NCBI GenBank assembly: GCA_033030425.1
Contig: JAUFSD010000023.1
Location: 1,054,001-1,118,000 of the forward strand
Reading direction: 5' to 3'
DNA from: Verpa conica
Lineage: Eukaryota; Ascomycota; Pezizomycetes; Pezizales; Morchellaceae
Length of the DNA: 64,000 nt
Of the stretch, positions 10,949 through 24,039 are shown one piece after another. Below the pieces are notes generated by a model, which saw nothing but the letters and a program-made list of their open reading frames with translations, had not been told where the DNA came from and did not search any database. How positions within the stretch are numbered: the first letter of the stretch is position 1; every line of letters starts with the position of its first letter. A program made the translations under genes and the position numbers.

Positions 10949-13469
10949 ATGATGATCTGGAAACTCACTCTGATCACTCTGGCTCTGGCCGAGTCCGCTC
11001 TCTGCAAAGATTCTTACAAGATTCCTAGCCGTCTTTGGTATAATGCTTCTACTACCATTGTATGTTCCCACCAACTATCATATCTTAAAGTACTAAACAT
11101 AGAATCTTATTTATAGTGGAATTCTGCTCTACCATTTGGGAATGGCCGCCTCGGTGGTATGGTCTTTGGTATTGCTGAAAAAGAGATGATCAGCCTGAAC
11201 GAGGATTCCATCTGGAGCGGCGGACCAATGGAGCGGATGAACCCATCATCACTCGAAACCCTTCCTAAAGTCCGTGCACTTCTGGACGCCGGTCAGATCA
11301 TAGCCGCTGGATCAACAATGCTGGATGGAATGGTAGCAATTCCAATTTCTCCACGAATGTATCAACCGCTTGGAGACTTGACTTTGGACTTTGGACACTC
11401 AACCAATGTTACTGGGTACGAGCGTTGGTTGGACACAGCTACTGGTACAATTGGTGTTGAGTATACCTATAATGGCATCCTGTATACGAGAGAGTTTATT
11501 GCAAGTCATCCGGCCGGTGTTCTTGGTTTCAAAATTTCAGCTTCAAAGCCAGGTTCAATATCCTTTTCGGCAGAACTTTACCGTAATGCGAGCTTTGGTG
11601 ACTTAACTAGAGCCGTTGATGGAAGTTCTTTGACCATGGGAGCATTGATTGGTGGTGCAGATGGTATTCTCTTTAACTCTACGGCAAAATTCGAGACAAA
11701 GGGAGGTTAGTTACTCAAGTCCCAAGTCAGGTTGATATCTACTAACGGAATCTACAGGAACTGTCGGAGCAGGAAATAATACAAATCTAGTTGTCACCGG
11801 TGCCGACGAAGTCGTAGTATGGTTTGCATCAGAAACAAGCTATCGTTACACCACCCCAGCGACTAAGGTTGAAGAACGCCTGGCAGCTGTCGCAGGCAAA
11901 TACGGGTCATTCAAGACCGAAGCTATCAATGATTACAAGAAACTCCACGGCAGAGTCTCTCTTGATCTTGGATCCACAGCCGACAATATCAAACTTTTGC
12001 CGACCAACCTCCGATTAGACGCATTCAAAGCTGGCGGGCTCGACCCCGAGCTCGTAGCCCTCTACTTCCAGTTCGGGCGTTTTATGCTCATCGCATCATC
12101 CCGCGAGGGATCCCTCCCAGCAAATCTTCAGGGTATCTGGAATGATTTGTATGACCCCCCATGGGGTAGCAAATTCACCATCAACATCAACACTGAGATG
12201 AACTATTGGCCAGCAGAGACAACGAATCTTGCAGAAACTCACACTCCCCTATTCGACCTAATCGAGACTATTCGTCCTAAGGGTAAAAAAATCGCTCTTG
12301 GAATGTACAACTGCAGTGGGTGGGTCGCTCACCACAACACTGATCTATGGGGAGATGCAGCACCAGTCGAGCAAGGTACTTCATACACCATTTGGCTCAT
12401 GGGTGCTCCCTGGCTTTCTTCGCACCTGGTTGAGCACTACAGATTCAATGGAGACAAAGACTTCCTACGCGAGAAGTTCCCCACTATTCACGAGTCCGTA
12501 AAATTCTTTTTTGACTTCTTGATTGAGAGAAACGGGAGCTATGTCACAAGCCCTTCAATATCCCCAGAGAATACATATAAACTACCAAGCGGTCAAACAG
12601 AGGCAATCACCATCGCATCTACCATGGATATGGAAATCCTTCGAAATCTCTTCGATAACTTCATCGAGGTTAGTGGGATCTTGGGCTTAACTGAGGATGT
12701 CGAAAAGGCCAAAAAATATAGGGACAAGCTCGTTCCCCTTAAGATCGGCCAGTACGGCCAGATCCAAGAATGGATAGAGGACTACGAAGAAGCAGAGCCT
12801 GGGCACCGTCATGTTTCTCACCTCTGGGGACTTTATCCCGGCAATCATATCTCCCCCCTGACTACCCCGGTTTACGCGACTGCTGCCAACACCACCTTGA
12901 CTAGAAGACTCACAAACGGGGGTGCGGGGACCGGTTGGTCCAGGGCGTGGACTATTAGTTTCTTTGCAAGACTACATATGGGAGATACTGCTTGGTTCCA
13001 CATCGAGCAGCTCCTGAAAGGGTCTACTTTACCTAATCTATTCGACCTCCATCCACCATTCCAGGCAGACGGTAAACCACCAGTCCTATTGATTTCTTTT
13101 TTTTTCTTTTTTTTCAAAAAAAAAAAAAAAAAGAAACAAAACAGGAGGCTAACAATCACAGGTAACTACGGTGGTAGCGCTGGGATTGCAGAGACACTTC
13201 TTCAGAGCCACGCTGGGACAGTTCATCTGCTTCCTGCAATATCCTCGACCTACTCTACTGGTGCTGTCCGTGGTCTTGTCGCTCGCGGAGGATTCGAGGT
13301 TGATATCACATGGGCAGAAGGGAAGTTAGTGAAAGCCAAAATCCTCTCCAGGATTGGAAGTCCACTGAATATCACTATTGCCGATGGCGCGGGATTTAAA
13401 GTTCAAGGCGGAAGTAATCTCGAGCGGGGAACCAGGCGTGGAGCTGTATACACAGTCCTCCCTGTATAA
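10949..13469 (+). CDS. secreted GH95 alpha-L-fucosidase
   Basis: Four exons, 10949-11059, 11117-11705, 11758-13071 and 13162-13469, code about 773 residues, a normal GH95 length. All introns are GT-AG and phase-consistent. The N-terminus MMIWKLTLITLALAESALC is a signal peptide, so the enzyme is secreted. Family hallmarks are LPFGNGRLGGMVFG and SLNEDSIWSGGP in the N-terminal beta domain, then LPANLQGIWND, the catalytic block TININTEMNYWPAE, GWVAHHNTDLWGD, SPSISPEN, and the ADGNYGG motif holding the conserved Asp. That Asp codon is the last full codon before intron 3 and the Gly codon is split by it. The enzyme releases terminal (typically alpha-1,2-linked) fucose by inversion, so it could act on plant xyloglucan or other fucosylated glycans. 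Tandem ATG codons start the ORF. Intron 3 is odd: 90 nt, stop-free in frame, with a T-run/A-run hairpin. Confidence 0.93.
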
Positions 13470-14885
13470 TGTAGTAAGGGTAAAGAGGGAGACGTGTGGA
13501 GTATAGTATCCCGCGTTCGGTTCGCTTTATCTTCGGGCCTGTATTCCTTCTATCTGTTTGAAGGACTTGATTGGGTTTCTAAAAATATCAATACCTAAAA
13601 GCAAGTATGCATGAATTTCGGGAAACCCCACGATACAGTATATCACTCGGCCAAACCATCTGCATAATCACAACTAATGCTCCCAAATCTAAGAACTTAA
13701 AATAGTATATCACGAGTCTAGAACCACCAAGAAATGATCGATAACCTGTAGGAGCAAAGCTATGAAACTAACTTGATGGATTTAGTGGCGCCCAGTGGCT
13801 ACAAAAGCACTACCAAATATTATAAGCTCTACAAGACAGACATATGACAGAATCCTTAATTATATCGTCTTCTCGAGGTGGGGTAATCATTGAGTAGAAG
13901 AAATCCAACTTTTATTCATTCATGCCCTGCCATACTAACAAACTCTGATCCACATCCCCCACATAAGAACTCACCAGCTACAGCACCCCCATAAACTTTT
14001 CCACCTTTCCCCCCGGAAAATCAAGTAAATAAGGAATAAATCTTGTCCGCAACTAAAATAGAAAGATAGCAAGGAAAAAAGGAAAAGAAAAACGTAATGA
14101 ATCAAGAATCAAGAATTTTAATCACCCCCCTACCCCTACCCTAAGTTGAAAAAAATGTCTGAAGCAAAAGACAATCAACGAAAAACGATCTCAAAGCAAG
14201 AACTCAATAGAAAAGTGAAGAAAAATAATAATAACCAGAGTAATCCCCCCCCCCCCTCCAACCCAGAACCAGACGATTCCTCCCAAAGTTGATCCCGACT
14301 CCGGAGAAGAGAGTTTAATAGAACCCTCCTCTAACCCCCAAAAATCCAAACCGAAATCCTAGTTTGACCCCTGGCCTGTTGCCCCCGCCAGTGGGTTGAT
14401 GCGTGAAAGATAAAAGGAATACAATCAGAGTAGGTAAAAAGAGACACAAAAGAAATAAAATATAGGATTGATACTCCCAGTAATGACGTTTCAAAAAAAA
14501 AATACAGATCAACTCTTTTCCTTTTCCTCTTTGTTTTTTTAGTATAAACTCGGCTTTTTTGTCGCCCCATTCACCGTTCACCCACCAGGCCGTCTTAAGT
14601 ATAAAGGGATATAAGAGAAAGGAAAATCGTTTTTGTCGTCGTCACTAGGCTACTATCGCCAGAACAAGAGGGGATAGCTAAGAAAGAGAAAAACTACGAA
14701 AAGAATGAAGGAAAAACGTAATAAGTTTTCCCGCGCCTGAAATAGGGAGGAAAAATAAATATAACTTCCAAAGCGTACAAAAATAAGCACGGAATAGCAC
14801 AGAAGCAGCTGAAAAACACCAAAGATAAATCAATGCAACGCCCTCATCATTACAATGCCGTCCCCTTTGACCATTCCTACCTTTA
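13470..14885. other. convergent 3' intergenic region
   Basis: Lies between the fucosidase and zinc-finger genes, which point toward each other. AT-rich with a 12-base C tract (14245-14256) and A/T homopolymers. No gene seen. Confidence 0.55.
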
Positions 14886-16832
14886 TCATGACCCTGGAGC
14901 AGTTTGTTGCTGCTGCTGTTGTCGTTGCTGTTGTGGTTGTTGTGCTCCTCCCATGCCCGAAGGTACTTGCTGCTCGAATTTATCTTCAAGATGCTTTATC
15001 CTGTCCTCGAGTGTTTTGATGTATGCCCATAATCCACCATCCTGTCCAGCAAACATGTTCGCATTATTGTGTGGGCCGTTGCCACCCATATTAGCCTGGG
15101 GCGCAGGTCCGCTTCCTCCTGGAGGCCCTACAGACTGCTGCTGCTGGTGAGGATTTTGTTGCCCAGATGGAGATGGATGAGACATATGATTTACAAAAAT
15201 CCCCTCACGTTCCCGCTGAGGAGGCGGTAAAGAGTTCGTGTAGGTAAAACTGGGTGTTCTATCCCTAGCCGTCCCTTCGGGCTGGCTTGGCAGCATCCCA
15301 GGGCTAACTGCCCGAGGGCTATCAGTCAAGACGTTCTGGGGACTCAAAATACTTGGGTTTGCTGAGTTAGTCGCAGCAGGGCTTGCGGTGGTAGCAGAGC
15401 TCATAGTGTTTGTCTGCATACTAGGACTTGTACTTGTAGGGGTTGCCGTCTTGAAGCCTGGGTAGTTTGGTGGAAACAGGTTCGCTGGACTTGGGCCACT
15501 AGCAGATCCTGTTCTGGCCCCCGATGAGAGTTGGGGATAGGTGTTGTTGTGATTACGTTGACCGTACCCAGATGCTGGGGTCATCGGAGTATGCTGACCG
15601 AGTTGATGGCCTACTTGTTGGTGGCCAGGATGGAAATCCGTCTTAATACTTGGGAGACTTGCCCGCCTCCGAGGGCCTCCATCAGAACCCTCCCCACCAT
15701 TTTCATCCATCATAGACACATCTCCATCTGCATCATCCATGAGCCCTTCCAAACCTTCCATCCCATCATCACCATCTTGTCCAAGTCCAGTAACCATAGT
15801 TCCATCTTCATTCATCATACCACCCATACTACCTCTCCTTCCAGCACAACCCCCTTCACCACGGGCGTGCCGAGCTAGAGCATCTCCCCGAGCAAATCGC
15901 CTCCCACACTTTACACAAACATGTGGTCTCTCTCCTGTATGTAGTTTGGTATGTCGCTTTAAGTCGTGGAGCCTCCTGAACCGTGATTGGCATGTCGTAC
16001 ACAGGAATGGCTTCTCGTGAGCGTGTGTCAAGAGATGGCTTTTAAGGTTATGATGTCTCGTGAATGTTTTGTGACAGTGAGGACAAGTATGCTTGCCCCG
16101 TGTGCCGCCCGGATTGTTTGGACTGAAAGGTGTTGTAGGTGTGGTGGCACTCTGGTCAAATCCAGGTGTTGTGGGAGTTGTCGCTGTAAGTGGCCCCGAG
16201 AGCTTTGGTGGTTGGGGCTGTAGGGTATGATATTGGGTCATATCGGGTGGAAGTAAAGCAGGGTCTGTATTGCTTGGGCCAGCAGTCACTGTTCCAGCGT
16301 TTCCATCAACAGTCGTACCATTGGATACCAAACTACTGGACGTTGCAGGAGAACTACCAGATGTATCCATTGCTGCTGCGGCAGCTGCTACACTTGGCAA
16401 ACCCCCGAGTCCTGGAGGAACTGGAGAGGTTTCTTTCGGTGGTGGTGCATCGGCTGGTGTACTCATTCCAAGATTTGTTGTAAAAATTGCAGCTGGGTTG
16501 GGCGACTGCTTAAGTATCTGAGGTACATCTGTTTTCTTTTCGTCTGGAGCCATGTTCCGGGGACTACGGCTTTGTTGTCTATTCGCTAGCGCCGCGGCTC
16601 CAGTAAGTGGTGTGTGGGGGGTAAGACTCGGGAGTTTTTGGACGTGAGTAGAGAGTATTGGAGGTAGGTTTTGAGAGGCTTTAGGCGACACAGGGGACGT
16701 GGCAAGAGCGGCAGCGGCGGTAGAGGCCGCTGTTGGTAAAGATGTGAGAGGTGTAGAAATAGAGGTGGTCTTACGAGAGGACTCGAGGGTTGTTCCGTTT
16801 GTGGCTGTTGGTGGTGCTGGAGCGTACTCCAT
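14886..16832 (-). CDS. C2H2 zinc-finger transcription factor
   Basis: A single uninterrupted frame of 648 residues. Three consecutive C2H2 fingers occupy about residues 249-322: CPHCHKTF...HNLKSHLLTH, CTTCQSRFRRLHDLKRHTKLH, and CVKCGRRFARGDALARH. TGERP-type linkers join them and GGCAGRR follows immediately, an arrangement I associate with a filamentous-ascomycete family. The flanks are low complexity: Ser/Thr/Pro/Ala-rich N-terminus, an acidic stretch after the fingers (DGDDGMEG, DDADGDVSMMDENGG), and Gln-rich runs at the C-terminus. A short predicted coiled coil (LWAYIKTLEDRIKHLEDKFE) near residues 600-625 suggests dimerisation. It is a nuclear DNA-binding regulator; the target genes are unknown. 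It could be the AZF1-like group of Aspergillus annotation, but I am not certain enough to give a symbol. Confidence 0.88.
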   Translation of the reverse strand: MEYAPAPPTATNGTTLESSRKTTSISTPLTSLPTAASTAAAALATSPVSPKASQNLPPILSTHVQKLPSLTPHTPLTGAAALANRQQSRSPRNMAPDEKKTDVPQILKQSPNPAAIFTTNLGMSTPADAPPPKETSPVPPGLGGLPSVAAAAAAMDTSGSSPATSSSLVSNGTTVDGNAGTVTAGPSNTDPALLPPDMTQYHTLQPQPPKLSGPLTATTPTTPGFDQSATTPTTPFSPNNPGGTRGKHTCPHCHKTFTRHHNLKSHLLTHAHEKPFLCTTCQSRFRRLHDLKRHTKLHTGERPHVCVKCGRRFARGDALARHARGEGGCAGRRGSMGGMMNEDGTMVTGLGQDGDDGMEGLEGLMDDADGDVSMMDENGGEGSDGGPRRRASLPSIKTDFHPGHQQVGHQLGQHTPMTPASGYGQRNHNNTYPQLSSGARTGSASGPSPANLFPPNYPGFKTATPTSTSPSMQTNTMSSATTASPAATNSANPSILSPQNVLTDSPRAVSPGMLPSQPEGTARDRTPSFTYTNSLPPPQREREGIFVNHMSHPSPSGQQNPHQQQQSVGPPGGSGPAPQANMGGNGPHNNANMFAGQDGGLWAYIKTLEDRIKHLEDKFEQQVPSGMGGAQQPQQQRQQQQQQTAPGS

Positions 16833-19800
16833 AACAAGAGATAAGCCCAGAAGACGTATGTGCTAATCTATTTCGGAATCGATCAGCATTAAGGCCAGAG
16901 CTTGTCAATTTGTAAACAGAAAAAACTGAGAGAAAGGGACCAAAGAAAATAATAATAATAATAATGGAATCTTGAGAAAAAAACAAACGTGCTGCTGACT
17001 GAGATAGTACCTAAGAAAGCACTTGACCCACTAGGTAAATGGAATCAAATAACTAAACGCCACAAGAAACGCGACGGAAGGCGAAGTTCCTGCCAGGAGT
17101 AATACAGGCAAGGCACAGAAGTATTGCCAGAAAAGAGGCTTATCCCCTACCTATTAAATATTCTTTTCGCCCACCCCAGTTGATCTTCACCAGCCCTAAA
17201 CGGTGTGTAACACGGAATTTCCGTTATATGTGACACAGTGCGACAGTTGCGTAACCCAAACAAATGAGAACAAGCTTCTGTTCCTGGGGGCCGAAATCAA
17301 TAACTCTCCACGAAATATCAACAAGCCTAAGCCTCGTTTTTTCTTGGCTATATCAAGCGTGTGGTCGTCTACCGCTGAGAGAATAGAGGTAGTTAATTTT
17401 AGCCTGCCGTGATTCAGACCCCAACCAATAATTCCCAGGCGAAATCGGTGAAAAAAAACAAAGAAAATCAACCAAGAAAACAGGTTCCGGCCCTCGTTCC
17501 TAAAGGAGTCACCTGCTGGAAAGAAATGACAAGATTTCCAATGATAAAAATCCGATCCGAGTGCTTGCGCAGTGTACCAAAAGCAATCCTTGAAATAGCC
17601 AAGATAATCTAAGCTTAGATTCTCTTAGGAACCTTCTATTCAGCCTTTCCGGAATTATATGGGTTCAAGGTGTTCTCGTGGCGCGTATCGACACAAATTC
17701 AATTGGTTGATCGTTAAATTTAACTGCAACCTAGCCTCCTAGGCTCCAGGGAATCGATGGTCACGATAGACAGGGATCAAGGCAGAATTGAGCTGAGCTC
17801 AAAAAAAAGGTTCCCTCAAAAGAAAACTATCGTGGGTCGTTCTTATCAAAAACTTCTAGAATCACTTAAAACCTTAATCTGTTAGCTTAGTTCCCCGAAT
17901 GATTTAAAGTGTAAACACCTCCATGACAAGAACAGCTGGAAATCAATGAAACAAAGCTAAACAAGGAGAATGATTCCATAGAACACTGTACAGGCAACAG
18001 AGCAAATACGCGATAGAGTAACGGGAGTAACGGAGTGAAAATTGTCTCGGAAGCATATAAGGCAGAATAAGAAAAGTAAAATTTTGACCAAACAATAAGC
18101 ACTAATAACAATGTGCGAAAGATGATAGTCTGGAGAAGCTGGGGTAGACAAGTAATGAGGTTCTTCATGACAATAAGGTATTGATGTAGTCGTGACGCGA
18201 AAAAGAGAGAAACATGCAAGAGTGACAGGGTGAGGCGCAATGAACGAGCAGGCGTCTGCATGTGGATGGGTAGTTTCCCTCACTCAACCCCAACTCTTTC
18301 TGATCGGGGCTGAAAGCTGAATAAACACACGGAGGAATGAACCCACCTTAACTGATGTAGGAAGCTCTAAAAGTGAGAAAAAGCAATAGTGTCTGTATCG
18401 CGCGTACCAATTCCTTCGTTTACTTCAATTATGTAACTTTAAGTGCGCTATCGTTGGAGAGGGGGAGAATTCTTCTTTGGTGCTATCGTGAGATGTAGAG
18501 CGGGAAGTGGTGCATCCTCTGCGCACAACTCGAGATACAACGAGAAAGGGTAACTGTTGCGACAACAGCGAAAACAAGAGGCGAACAAAGCGACGAGTGT
18601 TAGGGGACTGGAATACGCGTAGAGCCGCTTGATGGAAAGCTTAACCGCTAAAAAAAGCCGTCGTTAGCAATGAAGAAACAGAGGTTTCGAGTCGGTCGGT
18701 AACTCAAAACTCGGCGGGGAACGCAGTCAATCGGTATCGTGCAAAGAGTTTCAACGTCGAGCAACTAACAATCGTGAACTGTGCGCAGCAAGAGAAGGTC
18801 TTGCGTAGACTTGATACGAGAAGCGTGTAGATTCGCGTACAATTCAGTTCTACTCAGTAGAGTCGAGCAAGCGTTGGTTCGTGGGTGTGGCTTCTCCGGT
18901 CTGCTCGCAATAATCATCAGCCTTCCTCAGCCTTGCTTTGGGGTCATCCAGCCAGCCACCGCCATGTAGCCTTGCTCACTCGCTGCTTGGTCCTATTTCC
19001 GACAAGTGGATGGGGTGGATGGCTGTGCCTGCCTGTTTCTCTGGTGGGGCTGACCTGGCCACCCGTCCACCGGCCAACGACAAAGAATTTTCCTTGGGGG
19101 GGTTGCACCAACCTCTCTAACTGCTCTCTAGTTAATGCCACTGCAACCCAAGTAGGTAGGGGTAAAGGGAAAATGGAAGTGAGGCTGGAATTTTCCCGAA
19201 GCGAATAAGTGAGATTTTATTTTATTTTCTCGTAGACAAAATAGAGTCGATGAGATGTCAATTGTGTATAGATGAATTCAGAAGGGCGGGGGGGAGGATA
19301 AATGTTGGAATCTTCTCTGGGCTGCTGCTGCTGCTGCTGCTTGAATGGATGGATGGATGATGCCGCTGTTGCTGTTGTTGCTCTTTCGCCGCTCCTGGTC
19401 ACGGTGTTGTCTCACTCGCACACGCACCAACTCGCTAACTCACTGTCTTTTGGCTCAATGGCGTTCCTCCTCACCACTTCCTGTTCACGAACACACTCTC
19501 TTGTGGTTCCTCGGTATTTTCATTCAATCGTAGAAGATCCTGATGTAGAAACTTTTAGACTTTTTCTGATGTAAAGCACTAGTGATGATTGTAGGAATCG
19601 AGGCTGATGACGATTTCCCGACGGAAGGCCACAACAGCGAAATTCAGGGTGAGCCTGATGCAGTAGAAAGAGGCGGTGGTGGTTGAGCTGATGAGGCGAT
19701 GGAGGCTGCGAGGGAAGAGGGAAACGGGCAGGGTGTGAGGGTGGCGAAGTCACTTGAGAGAGAAAAAAGCAAGGAAATCAGCGGGATGTATTATATTACA

Positions 19801-22800
19801 TAAGCTTTGGAGCAGGCGTACATCGCAGCACGCACACCCCAATTGAGAGCCTCACCGCCCAATTCGGCTAATCCAGATATCCAATCGTCAGGGCACTCTG
19901 CGGGAACTGGGCAAGCCTGAAGCCGGCGTCCGTTCCGACGGCGGCGTTCAGCCCGAAATGGCAATCTGCGTCATGGGTTGTTCGGGTGAATTATCTTTCT
20001 CCGGGTAATGCTGGTCCTAATCCGTAATACAGAGAGGTAACGTAACGCACCCATCCGTTCTTGTAAAGCACCAGCCTTTCCCCTGCTGTGTGCTTCTATC
20101 GACGCGCCTCAGAAAACATTTCCTGGCACTTGTCTCCTTCTGCAGCCCGTGGCTTTGTGGCTACCACACCACACCGCTATTGGTGTGGTGTATGGCTCCT
20201 CTGACGTCGAGTACACGGAGTTTCTTTTTCTTCGGGTATCAACACAGCCTCTCATCCTCGTGACACCAACAACCGGGCTCCTTGTGAAGCTGTTATGCCT
20301 CACATCTGCTGCATGCCAAGGAGGAAAGAAAAACCGGAGGGAAAAGCATCGTCGTCAACCCCGTGCTCATTGCTACGCTGCTCACACCTCCAGATACCGA
20401 GATGCCTCGCTTAAATCGCACTCCGTAGCCGTAGATTCCAGACCATGTGTGGGCCAAAACTTTGCAGCAGTAGTAGAGATAAACACAAATCTATATCTAG
20501 TAACAAATCACCCTCAATCTGCCCCAAATTCGCGCGCCACCCTTTCCCCGGTTCGGGTCGGTAGCCAACAGAGAGTAGTAATCACGCTACCGGCTATTCT
20601 TGCTACAGAATGACATTATCTCGGTGTTTTATAGCCGAGGATCTAGGCCATGCATAGACCTTCGCTTCGAACCCGTTACATATTTCCCCTATTAAACGTG
20701 TACAAATCTTTTACTACTTTCGAAACGTTCGTCATAACGATCGTCTCGCGCTTCACGGAGATGATGCCCAAGCTCTGAAATTGTAGTCTATACAAATTGA
20801 CAGGTTGTATTGGAGGATTCTTATGATATCGAGCCTTTGGACTACGCTGTCAACTTTATTTCGACGTCTTACCGCCAAGTCTACGTTAGCTTGATGGACC
20901 CTAACCCTGGAATCGTGAAATTGAGAACGGGCCAATTCAGGGTTGCTAACTGAAGGGTGCTGTAGAGTATCTCTCGCAATGTGGGCTGATTTGGAAACCT
21001 GTCTAGTTGGTAACTTGGACCAACAGTCGCCGATGTATGTATTGGGTATCCATCGCTCGTACCATCGATTCCCAGGCACTAAATTTGTCGCAATCGATCA
21101 TACAATATCTCGAGGTGGCTTATCTATTTCTGGAACACCAATCCCTCTGCGTCAAATCTAGGTGGTTTTTCCGAAAAAAATAAATAAGGGACGTGCACAT
21201 CAACTCATCGGTACCCAACCATCTATTCAAGCTCCAACAAGGGAAGCATACCGGACATTGACTATGACAAAACAGCGAGCCACACATGGCGGAACTCTGT
21301 GGCGATAGGGCAGACGATTATGTCCACTTCCGTTCGCCGGTCTCGCAGTGGAAGCTTTGGAGAGGAGTAAACGAGTGATGTACTGTGATGCGGGGCGATT
21401 TTTGTGTGGAATCAATCCGGTTTTATTTATAAAAATATATTGCTTCTTTCTTCGACTCCACTTTAAGGATCATCTGCTTTCTGCAGTGTCTGGCGTTTCC
21501 GGACGAAACATAGCTGAGCATGAACCGAACACACCCTACAAGCATGACACGAACATTGAGCAAACTCATCATATACATCATTGAGCAGTAACATCACATC
21601 CTCCATCACATCTCTAATTACAAGCCGTGGGCAAATGATCAGTGGTCCATAGAAGGCTCCAGAGCAATCCATAGCTAGCGCTAATTTTGCAATTCGTACA
21701 AGAAACGTGTCAACTACAGAACCAATTTTGAGCCTAGGCCCATGGAGAAAGTAAGGCAACTGGTTCATATGGAAATGGATTTCACTCGAAAGGCAAAATC
21801 AGCCGAGGGGTCTAGGTTTGCATAATTATCTCAACCAGACGAGGCTCAGAGTTTGAATTAAATCTTGGGTCTCTAGGTATACTCAGTTCCTGCCACAAAG
21901 AGCGAACGCATCAATGGCACCGGCGTAGCTTTCCGCATCCTTCAGAGCCCTTTTTTAGTAATTTTAATTGTCTCTAGACCACAGAAATGCTGTCTTTTTC
22001 ACGCCCCCCCTTGGCGTAAAAAGGCAATAGATTATGTAAGCTCATGTTTCAGTAAATGGGCTTTATTTGAATTGGATGGTAAGCCTCACAATCGTCCTAG
22101 GCAACAAGGGGTAGTCGTAATAAACCCAAGTAATGTTAATGGGAAAGGCAAGAGTAATAGAGGTTATTGGGTGTATCACTCCATCGCACCTCAACGTTTT
22201 TCCTAATGGTAGTAAATTTGCACTTTTGAGTCATTTTTGGTGTCAAGGCTGTTTCCCTCTGATCTGGTGGCGTTTTCTGGTAGACGCGGGTCACTGAACG
22301 GAGGGTATACGGGAGCCCATTTACCGCTGAGTTGACAACCTACTGCATAGCCTGAGATTAAAAGCACTACGGTTGTTTCGGTAAGCAGGCCGAAGCAGTC
22401 AGCACTTATTTCTTGTATCGCCTAATACATCCCATAGGGTTTTCGTTGCAACATTCTAAGTATAATCTGCACTTTGACATGAGACCACCCACTAATATCA
22501 CATTTTAACTTCATTCTCCACATTCCTATATGCGCACAACCGACTGAAGAATGCAGGAACGGACCCGGAGTGGGGGTCAATAGGTGAAAAGGTAGGGCTG
22601 AGGTTCCGTAAGCCTTGCAGATATTAGTTTTGGTAGATTAGTTCCATAAATGTCAGACAGCATCAAAAGCTTTTCGTATTTATTATCACCTGGTATATTT
22701 AGACCTAGTGGGGCTGTTGCGCCGCGGGGATAGTTTAGTGAGACTTGGGATACCGAAATCGAGTCACTTCTCGTGATTCTAGAACCCTAGCCCTAATTAG

Positions 22801-24039
22801 GACGAAGCTTTATTTTATTTTATAGAGAGAGAAGTGGATATTGGCAAAAAAAATTCATAGCTAGACAGGTTTTTATGTGGTCAATAGTATTGAGCCTAGT
22901 TTTTCCACCGTAAATGCTCTCTCTCTGGCCGGCTACAAGTGTCGAGCATATATTGGTCTTTCTCGTCTCGATTCCATTTTTCCCTATCGCAACACACAAA
23001 TCTACAGCTCTCAGGTAGATTCATAACCTGAAATAAGCTCAAATAACGGTGTTAATTGTGTATAAACAGTTCGTATGGAGAGCAGCAGGAGCGTCATCGC
23101 AGTCACTGGAATAACCATGACTACCGCAGGGTATACACACCAGCTCAGACACCGGGGCCGTTCCTCGAGCGAGAAAGTCACAAAGACAGTCGTAAATATC
23201 ATCAAAACTACAACAAAGACTATGAAATTCACGGGGACCTTAAGTAGACCGACTGTAGCCTGTAGTCCCGAGTGGTCTACTGGAATTATCTCGTTAGCTG
23301 GTAGTCCTCCGCTAACCATTCTCCCCTAACTATCCGCTTCTTTAGTAAACTTACTACCTTAAGCTTCTACTCCTCGCGTCTCAAGCCCACGATCAACTAC
23401 CAGAAAGGCTACCATCTGTTATCTACTTTCTGCCTGAGATTATTCTTAGCCCGGGCAGAAAGCACCATCCTCACTCGATTTAACAGCCCTTCACACGGCT
23501 TACCACACTCTATGTCGAATCCAAACATCGACCATCACTCGACTTTTGGAGTGTATTTTGTTGTACGGACGGGTGAAAAAAAACAATAGGACACACCAAA
23601 AATAGGACATTTTAGTAATTTATCGCACCGTAAAATGCTTAGAATATACTCTGTAACTTGAGTAGGATGTAGGTGTACTTCTAATCTCTTTAACTATAAA
23701 TTTTATTTTGTATTTAACTGCGTTTCTGGGAATCTAAGATGTTACTAACTGTGTGAGGTTAATTGGTTGCATGTGACCAAGATCTCATAGTTTTTGTGTA
23801 TTTAGGATCTCACCAACACATCAACCCCACTCTATGGGAACTGTTTTAAGAAAAATCTAAAAAAGCCTGGAAGGACTTTGAGATGTGTTTACCTTTGTGA
23901 AAAAAAAAAAAAAAACACGAGAAGTTCTATCATTCTCTACCATTAATAGTGACCTATAAAAAAGTACCTGTTTTAGTTTAAAACCGGAGGTCTCCTATTA
24001 TTTTTTTTTCACTCGTCTGTATTATGCGTATCGAATAGG
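16833..24039. other. 7.2-kb region upstream of the zinc-finger gene, no convincing gene
   Basis: The first 2 kb is probably the promoter and 5' leader of the zinc-finger gene (-). A CTG run lies at about 19321-19341. Open frames such as 18885-19208 and 20149-20613 lack any family signal, codon regularity or splice context. The frame at 23011-23319 (-) is listed separately. Confidence 0.5.
23011..23319 (-). CDS. possible small two-TM membrane protein or exon remnant
   Basis: A 102-residue frame with two strongly hydrophobic segments (FIVFVVVLMIFTTVFVTF and VVMVIPVTAMTLLLLSI). An in-frame TAG lies shortly before the ATG, so any upstream extension would need an intron. It could be one exon of a multi-pass protein or a decayed gene. 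No family is recognised and the sequence composition offers no strong support. Confidence 0.22.
   Translation of the reverse strand: MVSGGLPANEIIPVDHSGLQATVGLLKVPVNFIVFVVVLMIFTTVFVTFSLEERPRCLSWCVYPAVVMVIPVTAMTLLLLSIRTVYTQLTPLFELISGYEST

Noticed and set aside
20149..20613. 154-aa plus-strand ORF
   Set aside because: No domain, no plausible promoter or splice context, and irregular composition; treated as chance.
20753..21079. 108-aa minus-strand ORF and an opposing protein-like plus frame
   Set aside because: Neither frame shows a recognisable motif and both are closed by stops without splice sites; not enough for even a pseudogene call.
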